A stretch of 64,000 nt of DNA from Marinobacter sp050379415 (lineage in GTDB: Bacteria; Pseudomonadota; Gammaproteobacteria; Pseudomonadales; Oleiphilaceae): the NCBI RefSeq assembly GCF_050379415.1, contig NZ_JBNRLS010000001.1, positions 186,001 to 250,000 on the forward strand. Reading direction: 5' to 3'. Shown in pieces: positions 1 to 8,713 of the stretch; the first letter of the stretch is position 1, and the number at the start of each line of letters is the position of its first letter. Below the pieces are notes generated by a model, which had not been told where the DNA came from, made no database searches, and saw only the letters and a list, made by a program, of their open reading frames with translations. The translations under genes and the position numbers were made by a program.

Positions 1-2
1 AT

Positions 3-1721
3 GAGAATGCAGAGCTGACTCTGGGAAAGCTGATCGAGCAGAACGCTGAAAAATACGGCAACCGACCCGCCATCCTGTTCGAGGACCGATCCATCACCTG
101 GAGCGAACTCGATACCTGGAGCAACCGCATCGCCCATTATCTGAAAGACAAGGGGCTGGTAAAGGGCGAGGCCATTGCCGTACTGCTGGAGAACCGGCCC
201 GAACTGCTGGCCGTGGTCGCCGGCGCGGCCAAGGTCGGCATTGCCTGCGCCATGCTCAACACCTCCCAGAAGGGCAAGGTCCTGGCCCACAGCATCAACC
301 TGATCCAACCGCGTATGGTCGTGGTTGGTGAAGAACTGGTCGACCACATAGAGGACATCCGCGGCGACATTCGCCCCAGGCACAGTCAGCCATTCCAGTT
401 TCTCGCTGATACCAACACCCTGAATATGTTTGGCGAAGCACCGGCCGGCTATACCAACTTGGCGGAGCAGATCAGCAGCTATTCGGGAACCCGCCCGCTG
501 CTGAGTAACCCGCCCACCATGGGCGATACCGCCATTTACCTGTTCACCTCCGGCACCACCGGCCTGCCCAAGGCCGCACCCGGCTCCCACCGCAAGTTCG
601 TCAAGGCCTACGGCGGCTTCGGCATGATGTCGCTGGCCATGGAGCCGGAAGATGTCCTCTACTGCACCCTGCCCCTGTACCACGGCACCGCCTTGCTGGT
701 TTGCTGGGGCTCGGTACTGGCCGGCGGCTCTGCCATCGCCCTGCGCCGCAAGTTCTCCGCCACCGCGTTCTGGGACGACGTTCGCCGCTACAGAGCCACC
801 ACCTTCGGCTACGTGGGCGAGCTCTGCCGCTACCTGCTGAACCAGCCTCCGAGCGACCAGGACCGCAACCACAGCCTCACCAAGATGATCGGCAACGGCC
901 TGCGCCCGTCCATCTGGAAGGAATTCAAGGAGCGCTTCGGCATCGAAACGGTGGCCGAGCTCTATGCCTCGTCCGAGGGCAATATCGGTTTCAGCAACTT
1001 CTTCAACATGGACAACACCGTTGGCTTCTCCACCGCACCCTACAAACTGGTGAAGTACCACGAGGGCACCCGGGATCCGATTCGCAACAAGAAGGGCAAA
1101 CTGGAAGAGGTCAAGAAGGGCGAACCGGGTCTGCTGATCGGCGAGATCACCAAAAAATGGTCGTTCGAGGGCTACACCCAGAAGGAAGCCACGGAGCAGT
1201 CCATCCTCCGGGACGCCTTCAAGAAGGGCGATGCCTGGTTCAATACCGGCGACGTACTCAAGGAGATCGGTTTCGGACATCTTCAGTTTGTGGACAGGAT
1301 GGGGGACACGTTCCGTTGGAAGGGGGAGAACGTCTCGACCACGGAGGTGGAGAACATCATCGATGGCTCGGGCATGGTAGAAGAAGCCATTGTCTACGGG
1401 GTGGAGATTCCCGGGACCAATGGCAAAGCCGGAATGGCCACGTTGGTGCCCCACAACAACGGCAAGGATTTCGACGTCAACCGTCTGTTCGCCTACCTGA
1501 AGGATAACCTGCCGCCCTATGCGGTGCCGGTGTTCGTGCGGGTCACCCACGCCATCGAGAAGACGGGTACCTTCAAGTACCGGAAGGTGGATATCCAGAA
1601 GCTCGGTTATTCACTCCGTCCCCGCGAGGAGGTGTACGCCTGCTTGCCAGGGGATTCCGGGTATACCTTGCTTGATTCAGAGCTGGTTTCTCGGATTGAT
1701 GCTGGGGAGGTTCGGTTTTGA
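3..1721 (+). CDS. Long-chain/very-long-chain acyl-CoA synthetase (FATP-like), 5' truncated
   Basis: AMP-forming ligase that activates fatty acids to acyl-CoA, probably at the inner membrane. The frame is open to the left window edge, so the N-terminus is missing; the first visible residues (ELTLGKLIEQ) already belong to the adenylation domain. The AMP-binding P-loop reads LFTSGTTGLPKAA and is followed by a GSHR segment typical of the FATP/FadD6-like branch. The A8-type region is GDTFRWKGENVSTTEVE, and a lysine suited to adenylate formation lies near the C-terminus (GTFKYRKVD). The protein ends at a TGA followed by a 395-bp gap holding two palindromic elements. Chain-length preference cannot be read from the sequence. 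Confidence 0.9.
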   Translation, partial: ENAELTLGKLIEQNAEKYGNRPAILFEDRSITWSELDTWSNRIAHYLKDKGLVKGEAIAVLLENRPELLAVVAGAAKVGIACAMLNTSQKGKVLAHSINLIQPRMVVVGEELVDHIEDIRGDIRPRHSQPFQFLADTNTLNMFGEAPAGYTNLAEQISSYSGTRPLLSNPPTMGDTAIYLFTSGTTGLPKAAPGSHRKFVKAYGGFGMMSLAMEPEDVLYCTLPLYHGTALLVCWGSVLAGGSAIALRRKFSATAFWDDVRRYRATTFGYVGELCRYLLNQPPSDQDRNHSLTKMIGNGLRPSIWKEFKERFGIETVAELYASSEGNIGFSNFFNMDNTVGFSTAPYKLVKYHEGTRDPIRNKKGKLEEVKKGEPGLLIGEITKKWSFEGYTQKEATEQSILRDAFKKGDAWFNTGDVLKEIGFGHLQFVDRMGDTFRWKGENVSTTEVENIIDGSGMVEEAIVYGVEIPGTNGKAGMATLVPHNNGKDFDVNRLFAYLKDNLPPYAVPVFVRVTHAIEKTGTFKYRKVDIQKLGYSLRPREEVYACLPGDSGYTLLDSELVSRIDAGEVRF

Positions 1722-1773
1722 GTTTTGGCGGGGGCTGGTTGTTATGGCCCTAGCCTTCCGGGTTAGCGGTGTG

Positions 1774-1881
1774 GTGAGGGTGGGTGGCCCCTCCCAAAAA
1801 CCGCTACAAGCACGTCCGTGTGCGCTTGTTTCGGGCCGTCCCTGGCCCTCTACATTTTTGGGAGGGGCCACCCACCCTCAC
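1774..1881 (+). repeat. Palindromic intergenic element A1 (27-bp perfect arms, 54-bp core)
   Basis: The left arm at 1774-1800 and right arm at 1855-1881 are perfect reverse complements over 27 bp, both ending at the core with CCCAAAAA/TTTTTGGG. The 54-bp core (1801-1854) matches the reverse complement of the core of A2 with about six differences. The outer arm sequence is quite different from that of A2. It lies just after the end of the acyl-CoA synthetase gene and could act as a terminator, but it belongs to a repeat family. I see no gene in the 1722-2116 gap. Confidence 0.9.
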
Positions 1882-1965
1882 CGTCAGGCTCCAGAGATAT
1901 AGTCATAAAGGCATGAGCGGAAAACACCCGGCCGTTCATTGACGACTATCCCGAAAGATTCGAAA

Positions 1966-2073
1966 GCCCTGCTGGGGGGGACTTCCCAAAAATGTTGAAG
2001 GCCAGGGATGGCCTGAAACAAGCGCACATGGACGTGCTCGTAGCGGTTTTTGGGAAGTCCGCCCCAGCAGGGC
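1966..2073 (-). repeat. Palindromic intergenic element A2, inverted relative to A1
   Basis: The arms at 1966-1992 and 2047-2073 are complementary over 27 bp with one mismatch. The core at 1993-2046 is the inverted relative of the A1 core and holds a small hairpin (AGGCCA-GGGA-TGGCCT), then ACAAGC and ACATGGACGT. The outer arms (GCCCTGCTGGGG...) are unrelated to those of A1, yet complementary to each other. It sits between the converging acyl-CoA synthetase and quinone oxidoreductase genes. Confidence 0.9.
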
Positions 2074-2116
2074 CTACTCCGAATCCAGCAGGCTAGGGCC
2101 CAAAGTTACGGCCCAT

Positions 2117-3097
2117 TCAAGAGCCAACCTTGAGCACCACCTTACCGGTAGCCTTGCGACCCGTGAGCGCCCCCAAGGCCTCCACGTAATTCTCGAAGTC
2201 GTAGACGGCACTGATCTTGGGATCAATTTTGCCCTCAGAGAACAGCTTCATCAGATCCATCATGTTCTGGGCACTGACCTCCGGCTCGCGACGGGTGAAG
2301 TCGCCCCAGAACACGCCGACTACGGAACAGCCCTTCAGCAAGGTCAGGTTCGCCGGGATCTTCGGAATCTCGCCGGCGGCGAAGCCGACGATCAGGTGAC
2401 GGCCGTTCCAGGCCATAGCGCGCAGGGCCTGTTCCGTGAAATCGCCGCCGACGGGATCATAGATCACATCCACGCCTTTGCCCTTGGTGAGCTTCTTGGC
2501 GGTTTCCTTCAGAGGTTCTTCGGAGTAGTTGATCAGCTCGTCGGCGCCGGCTTCTTTGGCGACCGCCAGTTTCTCGGCGGAACTGGCTGCCGCGATGACG
2601 CGGGCGCCCATGGCTTTGCCCAGCTCAACGGTAGCCAGACCAACGCCGCCGCTGGCGCCCAGTACCAGAAGTGTTTCGCCCGGCTGGAGGTTGGCCCGTT
2701 GCTTGAGGGCGTGGTAGGAGGTGCCGTAGACCATGGTGAAGGCGGCGGCTTTCTCGTCGGACATGCCATCCGGCACCGGCAGGAGGTTGTCTTCTGCGGT
2801 CACCACTTCTTCTGCGAAGGCGCCGTGGCCGGTGAGTCCCGCCACGCGGTCACCGGGCTTGAAGCGGGTGACTTTCTCGCCCACCTCGATAACCTCGCCA
2901 GCCATTTCGCCGCCCGGCGAGAACGGCAGGGGCGGTTTGAACTGGTACTTGTTCTCGATGATCAGGGTGTCCGGGAAGTTCAGGCCGGCGGCCTTGACCC
3001 GAACCTTGACTCCCCTGCCCTTCACTTCGGGGCTGGGTACTTCTTCAATGACCAGTTTGTCGGCGGGGCCGTATTCCTTGCAGAGTATGGCTTTCAT
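2117..3097 (-). CDS. NADPH:quinone oxidoreductase, zinc-independent MDR family
   Basis: Medium-chain dehydrogenase/reductase of the quinone reductase type, expected to transfer hydride from NADPH to quinones or enone-type electrophiles in the cytoplasm. The GroES-like N-terminal domain spans roughly residues 1-120. The Rossmann nucleotide loop is VLGASGGVGLAT near residue 145. The structural-zinc cysteines of alcohol dehydrogenases are absent, as expected for this branch. At 326 aa the length is normal for the family. The ATG is preceded by GGGAG on the minus strand. It is transcribed alone and converges with the acyl-CoA synthetase. The exact substrate is unknown. Confidence 0.9.
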   Translation of the reverse strand: MKAILCKEYGPADKLVIEEVPSPEVKGRGVKVRVKAAGLNFPDTLIIENKYQFKPPLPFSPGGEMAGEVIEVGEKVTRFKPGDRVAGLTGHGAFAEEVVTAEDNLLPVPDGMSDEKAAAFTMVYGTSYHALKQRANLQPGETLLVLGASGGVGLATVELGKAMGARVIAAASSAEKLAVAKEAGADELINYSEEPLKETAKKLTKGKGVDVIYDPVGGDFTEQALRAMAWNGRHLIVGFAAGEIPKIPANLTLLKGCSVVGVFWGDFTRREPEVSAQNMMDLMKLFSEGKIDPKISAVYDFENYVEALGALTGRKATGKVVLKVGS

Positions 3098-3246
3098 GGA
3101 TTCTCCCGAGATTGTTTGTTGTTCGACCGGCGATTCCGGAATTCTTGATAGCGATCAAGCTAAACACTCTCGGGCCATGAGGCAAATCAGGATCCTTTAT
3201 TTTTCAGAATAAACGCCGCTTATTGTCGGGCTTTTCCGGGGCATGC

Positions 3247-3816
3247 TCAGAGCAGTGATCCGGCATAGATGAGCGCACCAACCAGGCAGACCGCCGCGGC
3301 GATCAGACCGAACCGCAGGGCCGGAGAGAAGCCCGAGGGTTTGCGGGAGGGAGCAGTGACCGTTTCATCATGGTTGACCAGCTTCTGGCCCTGCTTTGAG
3401 TCGCGAATCAGTTGGATCATCTCTTCACACTGTTCGGACGAAAACGCCTGAGGGTTGAAACTGTCCAATCCGTGGCGTTCCAGAAATCTCCGCACATCCG
3501 CGGATAAAGGGACGTATTTCATGGACCAGTCACTGAAGGTCCGCGCCTCGATGGGCTCCTCGATCAGGGTCATGATGTTCCGGTGTCGGTCATCTTCTTT
3601 AATCCGGCCGAAGGTCTTCCGGACTTCGTTTTCTTCCCCTTCCAGATACTGGAAAAAACGGTTGTTACCGTAGTAGAGGCCGCCCACCAGGTTAGCCCTG
3701 GCGTTGTTTTTCCGGGAAGTCAGCAGAATCCGGGCAACGTGGGGTTCCACCCCTTTCTCTACGGGCTGGGCATCAAACGTGGCTTCACTGGCATAGGCCA
3801 GACGTATCAGCGACAT
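3247..3816 (-). CDS. BLUF-domain blue-light photoreceptor with C-terminal membrane anchor
   Basis: FAD-binding BLUF sensor of blue light. The domain fills about residues 2-105: Y8 (LAYAS), the SRKNN segment at 34-38, Q56 (FFQYLEG), and W97/M99 (WSMKY) correspond to the photocycle Tyr, Asn, Gln and Trp/Met positions. After an alpha-helical extension comes a single hydrophobic segment at about 168-188, so the protein appears tail-anchored in the inner membrane. No EAL, GGDEF or HTH output domain is fused to it, so it probably signals through a partner. GGAGA precedes the ATG. The flanking genes do not reveal the partner. Confidence 0.9.
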   Translation of the reverse strand: MSLIRLAYASEATFDAQPVEKGVEPHVARILLTSRKNNARANLVGGLYYGNNRFFQYLEGEENEVRKTFGRIKEDDRHRNIMTLIEEPIEARTFSDWSMKYVPLSADVRRFLERHGLDSFNPQAFSSEQCEEMIQLIRDSKQGQKLVNHDETVTAPSRKPSGFSPALRFGLIAAAVCLVGALIYAGSLL

Positions 3817-4018
3817 ACTGCGTCTCCATTAATCGGCGAAGGGAAAAAGAGTAAGCTGGCTGCAAGATACGCTCGAACCTGTCGCTGCGGATCACAGGTC
3901 TGCTCCGACCGAATGCAGGTCCAGGGGTCAGAGATGAATCAGGGGACGATTTCGGCTATCCTTCGCGCACCTGTCGCGGGCCTGCGCCCGTCCTGTTGTC
4001 TGTTTGCCGGGATTTTCC

Positions 4019-4636
4019 ATGTTCGACATCATCTACCTGCTTGAAATGATCGGGGTCGTCGCCTTTGCCATTTCCGGCATGATTGTGGCGCGCTCCAAGA
4101 ACATGGACCCGGTGGGTGTGTTTACCATCGGCTTTATCACGGCCCTGGGTGGTGGAACCCTGCGGGACCTGATGATGGACAACCACCCGCTGTATTGGAT
4201 CAAGCATCAGGAGCAGCCCATCCTGATCCTGGCCATGGCCATCGTGTTCAGTTACTGGAACCGGGCCCAGAGCTTGCGGGAGTCCCGCATTGTGTTTCCG
4301 GATGCCATCGGGCTGGGGATTTTTTCAATCCTTGGCGCCCAACTGGCGCTGGATCTGGGCCACTCCTGGTTCGTTGCTTCCCTGCTGGGAGTGATGACCG
4401 GCACCTTCGGTGGCGCCCTGCGGGATACCTTGTGCAACGAGGTGCCGTACATCTTCCGGAAGGACCAGATCTACGCCTCTATCTCGTTCGCCGGCTGCTG
4501 GCTGTACTTCGTTTGCCAATGGTCCCTGGAAAGCGAAGCGCTGGCACTGACCATCGGGCTGCTGTTCATCGTGATCGTCCGGATGCTGGCGGTCCGCTTC
4601 GATATTCGCCTGCAAAGGGACCCTGGCCAACAATAG
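4019..4636 (+). CDS. TRIC-type/UPF0126 (YadS-like) membrane channel protein
   Basis: Small integral membrane protein of the UPF0126/TRIC family, predicted monovalent-cation channel or transporter. It shows the two-fold internal repeat of the family, with paired glycine-rich motifs: GFITALGGGTLRDLM in the first half and GVMTGTFGGALRDTL in the second. There are seven likely hydrophobic segments. An in-frame TTG lies five codons upstream at 4004, but the ATG at 4019 gives the usual family N-terminus (MFDIIYLLEMIG), so I chose it. The physiological ion is not established from sequence. Confidence 0.85.
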   Translation: MFDIIYLLEMIGVVAFAISGMIVARSKNMDPVGVFTIGFITALGGGTLRDLMMDNHPLYWIKHQEQPILILAMAIVFSYWNRAQSLRESRIVFPDAIGLGIFSILGAQLALDLGHSWFVASLLGVMTGTFGGALRDTLCNEVPYIFRKDQIYASISFAGCWLYFVCQWSLESEALALTIGLLFIVIVRMLAVRFDIRLQRDPGQQ

Positions 4637-4690
4637 GCATATTTCTGTAATCCTGAACTGTCAATCATCCCTTGGCCTGAGAAAGCTCAG

Positions 4691-4711
4691 ACGGTAACAT
4701 TGCCGTTTTTT
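4691..4711 (+). terminator. Possible weak Rho-independent terminator
   Basis: ACGGTA and TGCCGT form a short imperfect stem followed by a run of six T, 55 bp after the TRIC gene. The stem is short, so this is tentative. Confidence 0.4.
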
Positions 4712-4787
4712 CACGCAATTCTAAACCGTTCGGCTCCAACCGGGCCCAAACCCCAACTTCCAGCACCCTGTGAGGCAGACATCCGTC

Positions 4788-6086
4788 ATGCTTGAACGAC
4801 TGTTCCAACTCCAGGCCCATGGCACCACTGTTCGTAAAGAAGTGGTTGCGGGCATTACCACTTTCCTGACCATGGCCTACATTATCGTGGTCAACCCGAG
4901 CATCCTGTCATCCACCGGCATGGATTTCGGAGCGGTTTTCGTAGCCACCTGCCTGGCGGCAACGATTGGTACCCTGATCATGGGGTTGTGGGCGAACTAT
5001 CCGATTGCCCTGGCTCCGGGCATGGGCCTGAACGCGTTCTTCTCGTTTACGGTCGTCGGCAGTATGGGCTACAGCTGGGAAGTGGCCCTGGGCGCGGTGT
5101 TCCTGTCCGGCTTCATTTTCTTCATCCTGAGCGTAGTGAAGATCAGGGAGTGGTTGATCAACAGTATCCCGATGTCCCTGCGCTTCGGCATCTCGGCCGG
5201 CATCGGCTTCTTCCTGGCCCTGATCGCTCTGAAAAATGCCGGTATCGTGGTTGATCACCCCGCGACTCTGGTGGGCATGGGTGACATCAAGGTGGCGGAG
5301 AGTCTGCTGTTCTTTGGTGGCTTCGTACTGATCTGCGCCCTGTCCTTCCGCAAGATCACCGGCGCTGTGATGATCGGCATTCTGGCCATCACCGTGGTTG
5401 CCATGATGCTGGGCATGGTCGAATACAAGGGCTTTGTCTCGGCGCCACCAAGCCTCGCCCCGACTTTCATGCAACTGGACCTGGCCGGCGCATTCAATGT
5501 CGGCATGATCAGTGTGATCTTTGCCTTCCTGTTCGTGGACCTGTTTGATACCTCCGGCACTCTCATCGGCGCCGCCCAGCGTGGCGGCCTGCTGGACAAG
5601 GATGGCAAGCTGCCACGGCTCGGCCGCGCCCTGATGTCCGACTCCGTTGCCACCATGTCCGGTGCGGCGCTGGGTACCTCAACCACCACCAGCTACATCG
5701 AATCCACCGCAGGTATCTCCGCTGGCGGCCGGACCGGTCTGACCGCGGTAGTGGTCGCGGCGCTTTTCCTGGCGTGCCTGCTGCTGTCCCCAATTGCCAG
5801 CATTATTCCTCCGTATGCCACCGCCCCGGCGCTTCTGTATGTGGCCGTGCTGATGGCCAGTGGTCTGCAACTGGTAGACTGGGATGACATTACCGATGCA
5901 GCCCCGGCAATTGTCACCGCGCTGACCATGCCGCTGACCTTCTCCATCGCCAACGGTATCGCCCTGGGCTTCATTACCTACGCGGTGATCAAGGCCCTGT
6001 CTGGCCGCTGGTCGGATCTCAATGCCAGCGTCGTGACCATTGCCGTTGTCTTCGTCCTGAAATTCATGTTCCTGGATGTCGCCTGA
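4788..6086 (+). CDS. NCS2/AzgA-family purine (adenine/guanine/hypoxanthine) permease
   Basis: Proton-coupled nucleobase permease of the AzgA/PbuG branch of NCS2. Family motifs are visible: APGMGLNAFF near residue 85, DLFDTSGTL near 255, and GTSTTTSYIESTAG near 300. The hydrophobicity fits about 12-14 membrane helices. A GTG six codons upstream (4770) is also in frame; the ATG at 4788 matches the family N-terminus (MLERLFQL). apt follows 30 bp downstream on the same strand, so uptake of a purine base and its conversion to AMP are probably co-expressed. Confidence 0.9.
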   Translation: MLERLFQLQAHGTTVRKEVVAGITTFLTMAYIIVVNPSILSSTGMDFGAVFVATCLAATIGTLIMGLWANYPIALAPGMGLNAFFSFTVVGSMGYSWEVALGAVFLSGFIFFILSVVKIREWLINSIPMSLRFGISAGIGFFLALIALKNAGIVVDHPATLVGMGDIKVAESLLFFGGFVLICALSFRKITGAVMIGILAITVVAMMLGMVEYKGFVSAPPSLAPTFMQLDLAGAFNVGMISVIFAFLFVDLFDTSGTLIGAAQRGGLLDKDGKLPRLGRALMSDSVATMSGAALGTSTTTSYIESTAGISAGGRTGLTAVVVAALFLACLLLSPIASIIPPYATAPALLYVAVLMASGLQLVDWDDITDAAPAIVTALTMPLTFSIANGIALGFITYAVIKALSGRWSDLNASVVTIAVVFVLKFMFLDVA

Positions 6087-6116
6087 GCGGCATCCTGACC
6101 TGTTACCGGATCTCCC

Positions 6117-6659
6117 ATGGACTACTTCTCCGAAAGCATCAAACAGGCCATCCGCACCGTTCCGGACTGGCCGAAGCCCGGCGTGACCTTCCGTGACATC
6201 ACCACTGTCCTGCAGGACAAGACCGCATTCCGGAAGCTGATCGACGCCTTCGTCCACCGTTACCACGGTGACAAGATCGATGCCGTTGCCGCCGTCGACG
6301 CCCGCGGCTTCATCATCGGTTCGGCCCTGGCCTATGAGCTCAACGCTTCGCTGGTGTTGGTGCGTAAGAAAGGCAAACTGCCCTTCGATACCCTGGTGGA
6401 AGACTATGAGCTGGAATACGGCACCGCCTCGGTAGAGCTGCATAAGGATGCGTTCAAGTCCGGCGACAAGGTGGTTCTGGTGGACGACCTGATCGCCACC
6501 GGCGGCACCATGCTTGCGGCTTCCCGCCTGATCCGGCGCATCGGCGCCGAGATCGTGGAAGTGGCGGCAATGATCGACCTGCCGGACCTGGGCGGCTCCC
6601 GGAAGCTGCAGGAGGAAGGCCTTCAGGTCTATACTGTGTGTTCGTTCGAAGGAGACTGA
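6117..6659 (+). CDS. apt: Adenine phosphoribosyltransferase
   Basis: Purine salvage enzyme: adenine + PRPP to AMP + PPi, in the cytoplasm. The PRPP-binding motif VVLVDDLIATGGTM is at about residues 120-133 and the conserved GVTFRDIT lies near the N-terminus. The 180-aa length is standard. It sits directly downstream of the AzgA-type purine permease and 19 bp upstream of the FAH-family gene, so it is probably in the same transcript. All key residues look intact. Confidence 0.96.
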   Translation: MDYFSESIKQAIRTVPDWPKPGVTFRDITTVLQDKTAFRKLIDAFVHRYHGDKIDAVAAVDARGFIIGSALAYELNASLVLVRKKGKLPFDTLVEDYELEYGTASVELHKDAFKSGDKVVLVDDLIATGGTMLAASRLIRRIGAEIVEVAAMIDLPDLGGSRKLQEEGLQVYTVCSFEGD

Positions 6660-6678
6660 CAACACACAGGAGGCGGCC

Positions 6679-7341
6679 ATGCCCGATTACCAACACCACT
6701 GGAAAGATGGCACACCGGTCCATCTGCCACTCGGCAAGATCGTCTGCATTGGCCGCAACTACGCGGAACACGCCAAGGAACTGAACAACCCCGTTCCGGA
6801 CGAGCCGCTGCTGTTTATCAAACCTTCCACAGCAGCGGTTCACATTACCCGCCCCCTGGAGATCCCCAAGGATCGAGGCGAGGTTCATTTTGAAACCGAG
6901 CTGGCAGTGCTGATTGGTCGCCCCCTGACCAATGCTTCCGCCAGCGAGGCCGAATCGGCCATCCTTGGCTACGGCCTGGCGCTGGACCTTACCCTTCGGG
7001 ACATCCAGAACAGACTGAAGGAAAAGGGTCAGCCCTGGGAGCGCGCAAAGGCGTTTGATGGTGCCTGCCCCCTGTCCCCGTTTGTCGCCGCCGACAGATT
7101 GCCGAGGCACAATATCCACTTCACCATGGACATCGACGGCGAACGCCGCCAGACCGGCGACACCCGGGACATGCTCAACCCTATCGTGCCCCTGATTGCC
7201 CATATCAGCAGCCATTTCTCCCTGATGCCCGGCGATGTGGTGCTGACCGGCACCCCGAAAGGCGTCGGCCCGCTTCAATCCGGCCAGACCCTGACCCTGG
7301 AACTGGAGGACTTGCTGTTCCTGCAAACAAGGGTAACCTGA
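6679..7341 (+). CDS. Fumarylacetoacetate hydrolase (FAH) family protein, acylpyruvase-like
   Basis: Metal-dependent hydrolase or decarboxylase of C-C bonds in acylpyruvate-type compounds, cytoplasmic. KIVCIGRNYAEH at residues 20-31 and the metal-ligand region HFETELAVLIG with the later ALDLTLRDIQ are the FAH-fold signatures; the C-terminal GDVVLTGTPKGVGPL is also conserved. At 220 aa it resembles the short YcgM/FAHD1-like group. A strong AGGAGG precedes the ATG. Its place after the permease and apt does not suggest a purine role; the substrate is unknown. Confidence 0.88.
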   Translation: MPDYQHHWKDGTPVHLPLGKIVCIGRNYAEHAKELNNPVPDEPLLFIKPSTAAVHITRPLEIPKDRGEVHFETELAVLIGRPLTNASASEAESAILGYGLALDLTLRDIQNRLKEKGQPWERAKAFDGACPLSPFVAADRLPRHNIHFTMDIDGERRQTGDTRDMLNPIVPLIAHISSHFSLMPGDVVLTGTPKGVGPLQSGQTLTLELEDLLFLQTRVT

Positions 7342-7402
7342 ACGGTCGTGACTGCCCTTTGTCAGTGACGATCCCTCTCCCGATAGTGGACGTATAAGTG
7401 GC

Positions 7403-8713
7403 ATGGCAAGAAAACCGGTTACCTCCCGAACAGGGCGCTTCTTCAAACTCGCAGGCATGACTGCCTCCGTGGCTGGCCAGTATGCCGGCCAGCGGGCGCG
7501 GCGGATGTTCCGCAGTGAAAATGACGAAGGCGCCCAGAGCGAAAGTTATACCCGCATGGCCGGCGAGATCGCGGACACCCTCGGCGAGCTCAAGGGTGCG
7601 GTGATGAAGGTTGGCCAGATCGCGTCCCAGACCCAGGATTTCCTGCCCCGGGAGTTCTCCGACGCACTGGAAAAGTTGCAGAAAGAAGCCCCGCCCATGC
7701 CCTTTGAGGTGATTGTCGAGCAGATCGAATCGGAGCTGGGCAGACCGCTGGGTGAACTCTACGAATACGTGCAGGAGGCGCCCTACGCCTCCGCCAGCAT
7801 TGGCCAGGTGCACCGGGCCCGGTTGCACGACGGCACCGATGTTATCGTCAAGGTCCAGTATCCTGGCGTGGATGAGTCCTGCGACTCGGACCTCAAACAG
7901 CTCCGGATGACCCTGCGCCTGGGCGGCCTGCTGAAAATGCCGAAGGAATCCGTGGATCAGCTGTTCGCGGAGATCCGGGAGCGGCTCAGGGAGGAACTGG
8001 ATTACGAGAACGAGGCCAGGAATATCGGGCTGTTTCGGGAGTTCCACAAGGATCAGCCGTGGGTGCTGATCCCGGCCGTGATCGACAGTCATTCCACCCG
8101 CCGGATCCTGACCCTGGAGCTGGTGGAAGGCGATCACGTCAGCCAGGTGACCCCGGACCGTTATGACCAGGACACGATCAATCTCATCGGCCACCGGATT
8201 TTCATGATCATGGCGGACCAGCTGTTCCGGTTCCGGTGCATCCACGGCGATCCCCACGCCGGTAATTTTGCCTACCGCCCGGATGGCAGCATCATCCTTT
8301 ACGATTTTGGTTGCGTGAAGAAGCTGAAGCCCGAGATTGTGGAAGCCTACCGCAAGGCCCTGATCGCGGCACTGGAGGAAGACTACGAGGCCCTGGATCG
8401 GCACCTGATCGACCTGGGCGCCAGGGTTGGCAGCCAACCGGCGGTGGACGAGGCCTATTACGCCATGTGGCGGGACATTCTTATTGTTCCGTTCCAGGGC
8501 GACGAGCCCTACGATTTCGCCGAGGCGGATATTCACAAGCACGTGGCGGCCAAGACCAGCACGGTGTTCAAGTACCTGGATTATTTCAAACCGCCGGTGG
8601 AGAGCATCTTTATCGACCGGATGATTGCCGGGCATTACTGGATGCTGAAGCGGCTGGGGGTTCAGGCGGCGTTTCGGGTGGAATTGGAGAAATATCTCGC
8701 ACTTGGGGAGTGA
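7403..8713 (+). CDS. ABC1/UbiB-family atypical kinase (AarF-like)
   Basis: Protein-kinase-like ATPase of the ABC1/ADCK/UbiB family, a group linked to ubiquinone biosynthesis and lipid handling. The KxGQ motif (AVMKVGQIASQTQDF) is at about residues 67-81, followed by the ASIGQVHRA loop with the VIVKVQYPGV lysine, ELDYENEARN, the catalytic-loop equivalent HGDPHAGNF and the metal-binding YDFG. At 436 aa it lacks the long C-terminal membrane tail of UbiB, so it is probably a soluble paralogue and not UbiB itself. The palindromic element at 8714 begins right after its stop codon. Confidence 0.88.
   Translation: MARKPVTSRTGRFFKLAGMTASVAGQYAGQRARRMFRSENDEGAQSESYTRMAGEIADTLGELKGAVMKVGQIASQTQDFLPREFSDALEKLQKEAPPMPFEVIVEQIESELGRPLGELYEYVQEAPYASASIGQVHRARLHDGTDVIVKVQYPGVDESCDSDLKQLRMTLRLGGLLKMPKESVDQLFAEIRERLREELDYENEARNIGLFREFHKDQPWVLIPAVIDSHSTRRILTLELVEGDHVSQVTPDRYDQDTINLIGHRIFMIMADQLFRFRCIHGDPHAGNFAYRPDGSIILYDFGCVKKLKPEIVEAYRKALIAALEEDYEALDRHLIDLGARVGSQPAVDEAYYAMWRDILIVPFQGDEPYDFAEADIHKHVAAKTSTVFKYLDYFKPPVESIFIDRMIAGHYWMLKRLGVQAAFRVELEKYLALGE

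Noticed and set aside
1722..2116. Two consecutive ordinary Rho-independent terminators
   Set aside because: The hairpins are large, with a 54-nt core conserved between copies and elsewhere in the window; a pair of terminators does not explain the conserved core.
2396..3148. 250-codon plus-strand open frame opposite the quinone oxidoreductase
   Set aside because: It lies antisense inside a well-supported gene, has no ribosome-binding site and no recognisable family; long antisense frames are common in high-GC DNA.
3921..3955. GGGGTCAGAGATGAATCAGGGGA resembling the 30-bp REP-like family (stated here as the GGGGTCAG start only)
   Set aside because: The right half is not complementary to the left and the GACCCC end is missing, so it is at most a decayed copy; I did not list it as a repeat.
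4637..4787. Purine riboswitch before the AzgA-type permease gene
   Set aside because: I see no pairing with the conserved purine-riboswitch loops, and such riboswitches are not typical of this group of bacteria.
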